From contig DJSA01000028.1 in assembly GCA_002438905.1 (NCBI GenBank), positions 1 through 28,140 on the forward strand: 28,140 nt of DNA, read 5' to 3'. The notes under the pieces are model-generated. The model was not told the DNA's origin. It searched no databases and saw only the letters and a program-made list of their open reading frames with translations. Within the stretch, counting starts at the first letter, position 1; each line of letters opens with the position of its first letter. This DNA is from Bacteroidales bacterium UBA6346 (GTDB taxonomy: Bacteria > Bacteroidota > Bacteroidia > Bacteroidales > UBA932). Both the position numbers and the translations under genes were made by a program. Below are positions 23,821 to 28,140 of the stretch, piece after piece.

Positions 23821-24645
23821 TTATTCAGCAATCTTGTCCTTTACGCAGCGGACAGGAACACCGACAGTATGGTTTCCTACAAGGGCGGTCTCTAATTTGT
23901 CAACTATGGTTGTCTCCCCATTCTTTACAGAATTATGCCAAATCATTAAAGAATAATACTTGGCAGTATTAAGGCTGCCATCTTCATTAAGTTTTGGACC
24001 TGGTTCTTTCGTTCCTGTACTGTACCACAGTGTCGATCCAAGGATATAAGACATTGTAGCAGTTACCTTGCTATTGTATAAGAAACCATAATCCTTTGTA
24101 ATGTTGAATCCGTCTTTATTGATTTTCTCAATAGAACCGATTTTTGCTTCCTTGTTGTAATAATAGGCATTTTCATTTATCTTGATTTCATGGCCTTTTT
24201 CTGTATTCTCTTTAGTCTTCCCTGTCAGATTTACAAACTCTATGGCTGTTGGAATGTGCCAACCATTAGGACAGATTCCTTGAACGCCTTCAAACGTGTT
24301 GCAGTTGTCTTTGTTTATAGCAGTTACATTGAATGCGGCAGCAGGAGTGTATAGAAGACCAAACTTCTTCACGCTCTCATCAGTCTTGTCCAGTGCCTTT
24401 GTTTCGCTGTTTACAGGATACCAAATGTCACCTGTTGTCGGATCCTCGGAAACAGTCTTGCCTTCCGGAATATAGCGGAGATTCTCGGCCATCCAGTAAT
24501 TGCCGTCGGCGAGCTTGACTACCTTGTAGACATTTCCTGCGGCATCAGTGACAGAGGTGATTTCCTCGTCCTTGTTTTCCTTCTCACAGCTTGTGAAGGC
24601 AACTGCCCCCCCCAGCAAAATCATTGCAAATAAAAACTTTTTCAT
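23821..24645 (-). CDS. FISUMP-domain lipoprotein
   Basis: This 274-residue lipoprotein has the signal LLGGAVAFTSCEKENKDEE (Cys20 lipidated). Its body matches the Fibrobacter succinogenes major paralogous domain (TIGR02145): DAAGNVYKVVKLADGNYWMA, ENLRYIPEGK, FGLLYTPAAA, NTFEGVQGICPNGWHIPTAI, and a C-terminal VGVPVRCVKD. The fold is related to sulfatase-modifying/C-type-lectin-like domains. Such proteins are common, often surface-exposed and duplicated in Bacteroidetes; their role is not established. The sequence is more A/T-rich than its neighbours, which could mark it as recently gained or simply fast-evolving. It is transcribed alone, with a -7 element at 24737-24744. Confidence 0.88.
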   Translation of the reverse strand: MKKFLFAMILLGGAVAFTSCEKENKDEEITSVTDAAGNVYKVVKLADGNYWMAENLRYIPEGKTVSEDPTTGDIWYPVNSETKALDKTDESVKKFGLLYTPAAAFNVTAINKDNCNTFEGVQGICPNGWHIPTAIEFVNLTGKTKENTEKGHEIKINENAYYYNKEAKIGSIEKINKDGFNITKDYGFLYNSKVTATMSYILGSTLWYSTGTKEPGPKLNEDGSLNTAKYYSLMIWHNSVKNGETTIVDKLETALVGNHTVGVPVRCVKDKIAE

Positions 24646-24736
24646 AGCCTGAAAAATTTGCGCCCCTCGTCACTCCGCGGCAACTCGGGACAAATTAAAC
24701 ATTTATATATACATCTCTATTTGTCAAAACCGGAGG

Positions 24737-24744
24737 CAAAGGTA
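24737..24744 (-). promoter_or_regulatory. Putative -7 element for the FISUMP gene
   Basis: The minus strand reads TACCTTTG, an exact TAnnTTTG match about 90 bases upstream of the ATG. No -33 TTTG at the right spacing. Confidence 0.45.
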
Positions 24745-24773
24745 ATTATTTTTCATAAAATTCACGCATTTCA

Positions 24774-24804
24774 TTTGCACATTCAAAAAATATCCCTACC
24801 TTTG
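24774..24804 (+). promoter_or_regulatory. Bacteroidetes promoter of tRNA-Gly
   Basis: TTTG (24774-24777), 19 bases, then TACCTTTG (24797-24804): both -33 and -7 consensus elements at the standard spacing, 33 bases before the tRNA. This is the clearest promoter in the window. Confidence 0.85.
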
Positions 24805-24837
24805 CAATCCCATTTCGGGAAAGTTCATTCAAAATAT

Positions 24838-24945
<108 letters not shown>

Positions 24946-24964
24946 CTTGTTTTATGTGCCAAGC

Positions 24965-25004
24965 GACTCGAACTCGCGGCCCCAGAGCCCTCCCTGAGGG
25001 AGGG
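24965..25004. repeat. Inverted T-arm copy and GC-rich hairpin between the tRNA-end repeats
   Basis: Bases 24965-24983 (GACTCGAACTCGCGGCCCC) are the reverse complement of the tRNA T-arm region with one mismatch. Just after, CCCTCCC-TGA-GGGAGGG (24988-25004) is a perfect 7-bp hairpin, extended by GGCCCC/GGGGTC on its flanks. No gene is present. Confidence 0.75.
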
Positions 25005-25041
25005 TTGGGAGGGGTCAGAAAGCAGGCGCGTCAGCTCGCCC

Positions 25042-25102
25042 CGCGAGCGCGAGTCTCGTTTTCCGCTCCAAAGAGAGTCGCAGAGAAGATCCGCGGCTCT
25101 TT
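25042..25102 (+). repeat. Direct repeat, copy 2: orphan tRNA-Gly 3' end plus terminator
   Basis: This repeats 24885-24945 with 59 of 61 bases identical, including the CCA and the following hairpin (25074-25100) with its T-run. The 5' part of a tRNA is absent and the T-loop TTC is destroyed, so it cannot make a tRNA. Confidence 0.9.
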
Positions 25103-25197
25103 TGTTTTGAGAGGTATAACCCGCTACAAACAGAACGCGCCCGCGCACGAAATCACTTCCTGCGTGGGCGCAACGTTGTTGTGTATGTCAAGCAAGA

Positions 25198-25332
25198 TTA
25201 GTCGCTCATTACTACTTTACCGCCGGTCACCGAGGCAATGCAGAGCGTGCAAAAAATGCCGGCCAGAATGTAGGTCAGGCAGGCATCCGCGAAGAATATG
25301 TCCGAAACAGACTGATAGTTCATCTCATACAT
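25198..25332 (-). CDS. Possible 44-residue membrane protein
   Basis: The minus strand has a short frame from ATG 25330-25332 to TAA 25198-25200. It encodes MYEMNYQSVSDIFFADACLT followed by a hydrophobic stretch YILAGIFCTLCIASVTGG and a short KVVMSD tail: one likely membrane helix with two cysteines. An exact -7 element on the same strand (25347-25354) lies 14 bases before the start. After the stop there is a GC-rich hairpin (near 25135-25175) without a T-run. I recognise no family. The position between tRNA-Gly and the GH97 gene gives no functional hint. A frame this short can arise by chance, so this is moderate evidence only; the second Met (MNYQS) is an alternative start. Confidence 0.45.
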   Translation of the reverse strand: MYEMNYQSVSDIFFADACLTYILAGIFCTLCIASVTGGKVVMSD

Positions 25333-25346
25333 GTCATTTGACCACG

Positions 25347-25354
25347 CAAATTTA
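25347..25354 (-). promoter_or_regulatory. Putative -7 element for the 44-residue frame
   Basis: The minus strand reads TAAATTTG, an exact TAnnTTTG match. The implied leader is only a few bases long. No -33 element at standard spacing. Confidence 0.4.
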
Positions 25355-25376
25355 GTAATCTTTTGTCAAAAAGTGA

Positions 25377-25384
25377 TAACTTTG
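25377..25384 (+). promoter_or_regulatory. Putative -7 element for the GH97 gene
   Basis: TAACTTTG matches TAnnTTTG exactly, about 70 bases before the GH97 ATG. It is divergent from the element at 25347-25354; the two are 22 bases apart. Confidence 0.5.
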
Positions 25385-25453
25385 TCCGGAACCAATAAAA
25401 GAAGGCCGGCCGGAACTTCATCGGCACTCACGCACTAAAACGATAAAGAACAC

Positions 25454-27568
25454 ATGAAAACAGAGACAATCATTTCCCTGCTCGTCGCCCTTGTGACGGC
25501 AGCTTGCTCGGAGAAGGCTCCGGATAAATTTGAGACATCGCTGAAATCGCCGTCCGGCAGTCTTGAAATGCACTTCACGTTGACTTCCAGCGGCGTTCCG
25601 GAATATTCCCTGAAACATGGCGAGACGGACGTCATCCTTCCGAGCGCCCTCGGCTTTGAACTTCGCAACGGCAATCTTCTTGACGGCTTTGAGCTCGTCG
25701 GCGAAGCGCGGGACTCCCATGACGAGGTCTGGAATCCTGTGTGGGGCGAGGAAGAGTCAATCCGCGACAACCATAACGAGCTTCTAGTGAACCTCCGGCA
25801 GACGGAGACCGGCAATCTGATGTCGGTACGCTTCCGCCTCTTCGACGACGGTCTCGGCTTCCGTTACGAATTTCCCGATGGCCAGCCACTCGTCTATTTT
25901 GTCATAAAGGAAGAGAAGACGCAGTTCGCGCTCGCTGGAGACTGGAAGGCGTGGTGGATTCCGGGAGACCACGACACCCAGGAATATGAATACATAGAGA
26001 GCCGCATCTCCGAGATTCCGGAGAAATATGAAATCTGCGGAAATATGTCCCAGACTCCTTTCTCCAAATGCGGGATACAGACTTCCGTGCAGATGAAGAC
26101 GGACGAGGGGCTTTATGTGAACATCCACGAGGCGGCGCTTGTCGATTACCCGTGCATGCACCTGCTCGCCGACACCCGGACTCGTGTCTTCACATCGTTC
26201 CTGACTCCGGACGCGCAGGGGTGGAAAGGCTATATGCAGACCCCGTGCACGACCCCGTGGAGAACCATTCAGGTTACGGAGTCGGCTACAGACATGCTCC
26301 AGAGCCGTCTTGTCCTCAACCTTAACGAACCGTGCGCATTGGACGATGTGAGCTGGATACACCCCGTAAAATATATGGGTGTCTGGTGGGAGATGATTAC
26401 CGGTGCGTCCTCATGGTCCTACACCGACGACTTCCAGTCGGTTCAACTCGGAAAGACCGACTATTTCTCTGCCAAACCTAACGGAAGACATGGTGCAAAC
26501 AACGACAATGTGCGCAAATACATCGACTTCGCAGCAGAGAACGGGTTTGACGCGGTTCTCGTCGAGGGCTGGAACATAGGCTGGGAAGACTGGTCCGGCC
26601 ACAGCAAGGACTATGTCTTCGACTTCGTGACCCCATATCCCGACTTCGACATCGACGCGCTCAACGACTACGCCCACAAGAAGGGCATACGCCTGATTAT
26701 GCACCACGAGACCTCGTCGTCCGTCAGAAATTACGAACGTCACATGGAGGCGGCCTACAGTCTGATGAATAAATATGGATACGATGCCGTGAAATCAGGA
26801 TATGTCGGGAATATCCTTCCGCGTGGAGAACATCACTATGGGCAGTGGATGGTCAATCATTATATGTACGCAGTCACCGAGGCGGCAAAACGTCACATCA
26901 TGGTGAACGCCCACGAGGCCGTGCGCCCTACGGGACTCTGCCGCACATGGCCGAACCTTATCGGCAACGAGTCGGCGCGCGGAACGGAGTATCAGGCCTT
27001 CGGCGGCACCACGCCTAAGCACGTGACGATTCTGCCTTTCACACGCCTTAACGGAGGCCCGATGGACTACACTCCGGGCATCTTCGAGATGGACCTGAGC
27101 AAGTTCTCGAACAACGGCTCCAAAGTGAACGCGACAATCGCGAACCAGCTTGCGCTCTATCTTACGATGTATTCCCCTCTCCAGATGGCCGCCGACCTGC
27201 CTGAGAACTACTCGCGGTTCATGGACGCATTCCAATTCATAAAGGATGTCGCGGTCGACTGGTCCGAAAGCCGCTACCTGCTTGCCGAGCCGGGCGACTA
27301 TGTGGTCGTTGCGAGAAAGGCCAAGGGCACCGGCCAGTGGTTCGCAGGAGGAGTCACGGACGAGAACAACCGGGAGTTCGAGGTGCCGCTCGACTTCCTT
27401 GAGAGCGGCAGAAGCTATGAGGCAACAATCTGGCAGGACGCTCCGGACGCGGACTACCGCACCAACCCGCAGGCCTACACCGTCACAAGGCGTACCGTGA
27501 CCGCCGCCGACACTCTTTCAATCACCGCGGCTCCCGGCGGCGGATTTGCGATCGAGTTTTCGCTTTAG
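25454..27568 (+). CDS. Glycoside hydrolase family 97, SusB-type (inverting alpha-glucosidase)
   Basis: This 704-residue lipoprotein has the signal SLLVALVTAAC (Cys18 lipidated). An N-terminal beta-super-sandwich (about 25-290) precedes a TIM barrel (about 300-590) and a C-terminal beta domain. The catalytic glutamates of SusB can be placed by motif and spacing: Glu419 in HHETSS, Glu488 in NAHEAVRPTG and Glu512 in ESARGTEY. These correspond to SusB Glu439, Glu508 and Glu532, with identical spacing. Retaining members have an Asp nucleophile instead, so an inverting alpha-glucosidase acting on malto-oligosaccharides is likely. The stretch VKSGYVGNILPRGEHHYGQW is a strong SusB-like match. There is no SusC/SusD pair nearby, and the only regulator trace is the AraC remnant downstream, so it may be left over from a larger utilisation locus. 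Confidence 0.95.
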   Translation: MKTETIISLLVALVTAACSEKAPDKFETSLKSPSGSLEMHFTLTSSGVPEYSLKHGETDVILPSALGFELRNGNLLDGFELVGEARDSHDEVWNPVWGEEESIRDNHNELLVNLRQTETGNLMSVRFRLFDDGLGFRYEFPDGQPLVYFVIKEEKTQFALAGDWKAWWIPGDHDTQEYEYIESRISEIPEKYEICGNMSQTPFSKCGIQTSVQMKTDEGLYVNIHEAALVDYPCMHLLADTRTRVFTSFLTPDAQGWKGYMQTPCTTPWRTIQVTESATDMLQSRLVLNLNEPCALDDVSWIHPVKYMGVWWEMITGASSWSYTDDFQSVQLGKTDYFSAKPNGRHGANNDNVRKYIDFAAENGFDAVLVEGWNIGWEDWSGHSKDYVFDFVTPYPDFDIDALNDYAHKKGIRLIMHHETSSSVRNYERHMEAAYSLMNKYGYDAVKSGYVGNILPRGEHHYGQWMVNHYMYAVTEAAKRHIMVNAHEAVRPTGLCRTWPNLIGNESARGTEYQAFGGTTPKHVTILPFTRLNGGPMDYTPGIFEMDLSKFSNNGSKVNATIANQLALYLTMYSPLQMAADLPENYSRFMDAFQFIKDVAVDWSESRYLLAEPGDYVVVARKAKGTGQWFAGGVTDENNREFEVPLDFLESGRSYEATIWQDAPDADYRTNPQAYTVTRRTVTAADTLSITAAPGGGFAIEFSL

Positions 27569-27577
27569 TACCCCCCC

Positions 27578-27670
27578 TTTTTTCCGGTATTCGTCAGCGG
27601 ACATCCCAGTGAATTTACGGAAGTCCGTGTGGAAATTGCAGCCATCGCTGTAGCAGATGTATTCGCTGGC
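27578..27670 (-). pseudogene. AraC-family regulator C-terminal remnant
   Basis: The minus strand encodes 31 residues, ASEYICYSDGCNFHTDFRKF then TGMSADEYRKK. This is the second helix-turn-helix and end of an AraC/XylS regulator (compare G-F-x-x-x-S-x-F-x-R-x-F-K-x-x-x-G-x-T-P-x-E-Y-R). A TAG stop (27671-27673) interrupts the frame directly upstream. The preceding residues (EIFICRVQE) may belong to the same gene, after which similarity fades. No start codon or N-terminal part remains. It begins 10 bases after the GH97 stop, on the opposite strand. Confidence 0.75.
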
Positions 27671-27742
27671 CTACTCCTGAACACGACAGATGAAAATTTC
27701 CGCTTCTCGCTCTGCTGAGTGAGGGATTGAGAAGAATCAAAG

Positions 27743-27803
27743 TTTCGCGTAATCCGGGAAATTGAAAAATCTTGCGAAATTTCGCGTAATCCATTGAAAA
27801 ATA
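27743..27803. repeat. Short tandem repeat upstream of rplC
   Basis: TTTCGCGTAATCC occurs at 27743-27755 and again at 27780-27792, each followed by ATTGAAAAAT (with five extra bases in the first). The second copy supplies the ATTG used as the -33 element of the rplC promoter. Confidence 0.7.
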
Positions 27804-27823
27804 AAATATTAATCGTATATTTG
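27793..27823 (+). promoter_or_regulatory. Promoter of the rplC operon
   Basis: ATTG (27793-27796), 19 bases, then TATATTTG (27816-27823): a full -7 consensus and a near-consensus -33 at standard spacing. The transcript should begin near 27830, at a small hairpin. Confidence 0.75.
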
Positions 27824-27827
27824 CAGC

Positions 27828-27846
27828 CCGCAAAAAGGCTTTGCGG
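27828..27846 (+). promoter_or_regulatory. Hairpin at the 5' end of the rplC leader
   Basis: CCGCAAA-AAGGC-TTTGCGG is a perfect 7-bp stem with a 5-base loop, at or just after the predicted start of transcription and 37 bases before the ATG. It could stabilise the mRNA or be an autoregulatory site; neither is shown. Confidence 0.5.
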
Positions 27847-27883
27847 AGTTTAATGTATTTATAATCAATTAATTAATCAACCA

Positions 27884-28140
27884 ATGCCTGGATTAATTGG
27901 AAAGAAAATCGGAATGACTTCCGTTTTCGGTGCTGATGGAAAAAATCTTCCATGCACCGTTATTGAGGCTGGTCCATGTGTTGTCACGCAAATTCGTACA
28001 GTCGAGAAAGATGGTTATGCCGCTGTACAGCTTGCCTATGACGAAATCTCGGAGAAACATGCCAGCAAGCCTCTAAAGGGGCACTTTGAAAAGGCAGGAA
28101 CCACCCCTAAGCGCAAGCTCGTCGAGTTCAAGGCGGACTT
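27884..28140 (+). CDS. rplC: 50S ribosomal protein L3 (5' part; continues beyond the window)
   Basis: From the ATG at 27884 the frame stays open to the window edge (85 codons). It begins MPGLIGKKIGMTSVFGADGK, the invariant start of bacterial L3, and continues with CTVIEAGPCVVTQIRTVEKDGYAAVQLAYDE. L3 is an early-binding large-subunit protein near the peptidyl transferase centre. The next genes should be rplD, rplW and the rest of the S10 operon. In most bacteria rpsJ (S10) lies directly upstream; here there is none, and a promoter precedes rplC instead. The A/T-rich leader with AATTAATTAATCAACCA just before the ATG and no Shine-Dalgarno is normal for Bacteroidetes. Confidence 0.95.
   Translation, partial: MPGLIGKKIGMTSVFGADGKNLPCTVIEAGPCVVTQIRTVEKDGYAAVQLAYDEISEKHASKPLKGHFEKAGTTPKRKLVEFKAD

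Noticed and set aside
24988..25004. CCCTCCC/GGGAGGG hairpin as a terminator
   Set aside because: No T-run follows in either direction; it is listed only as part of the repeat region.
25454..27568. Retaining alpha-galactosidase branch of GH97
   Set aside because: The three SusB glutamates are present with the exact SusB spacing, which fits the inverting alpha-glucosidase branch.

Overview
The window looks like chromosomal DNA from a Bacteroidales bacterium. The evidence is: a SusB-like GH97 enzyme, S46 and C69 dipeptidases, a TonB receptor followed by DUF4876- and DUF6850-type genes, a FISUMP lipoprotein, Bacteroidetes-style lipoboxes, and repeated exact matches to the Bacteroidetes -7 promoter element TAnnTTTG. 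No rRNA, CRISPR array, transposase or phage gene is visible.

Layout. 1-2420 (minus): a sigma-54 activator, LptE, and a TPR-like protein cut by the window edge; this is an outer-membrane (LPS export) operon. 2644-4284 (plus): a lipoprotein with an OmpA-like segment and alanine-rich helical repeats, followed by a structured 200-bp block and a strong terminator. 4582-10913 (minus): an S46 dipeptidyl peptidase, a NapH-like polyferredoxin with a degenerate HMA-like domain, and a C69 dipeptidase. 11033-17536 (plus, divergent from the C69 gene): TonB receptor, DUF4876 lipoprotein, DUF6850 barrel, small secreted helical protein. 17693-23675 (plus): pheS, cdaA, mutS2, yraN and a mannose-1-phosphate guanylyltransferase. 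23821-24645 (minus): FISUMP lipoprotein. 24838-24913: tRNA-Gly(GCC), followed by a scarred region that repeats the tRNA 3' end and its terminator. 25198-25332 (minus): a possible 44-aa membrane protein. 25454-27568 (plus): GH97. 27578-27670 (minus): an AraC-regulator remnant. 27884-end (plus): the start of rplC (ribosomal protein L3).

How the genes may fit together. The central region (4.6-17.5 kb) is dominated by exported proteins: two periplasmic dipeptidases, an inner-membrane electron-transfer protein, a TonB receptor, a surface-type lipoprotein, a second barrel and a small periplasmic protein. I infer a locus for uptake and processing of a peptide, metal or cofactor substrate. The substrate cannot be read from the sequence. 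The strongest unexplained signal is a family of about 160-bp foldback repeats (6815-6974, 13967-14127, and a half copy at 17059-17116). Each lies directly 5' of an exported-protein gene in this locus, and one copy appears to supply the start codon of the DUF4876 gene. Other points of note are the duplicated tRNA-Gly end, rplC without rpsJ immediately upstream, and single-residue departures from family motifs in CdaA and MutS2.
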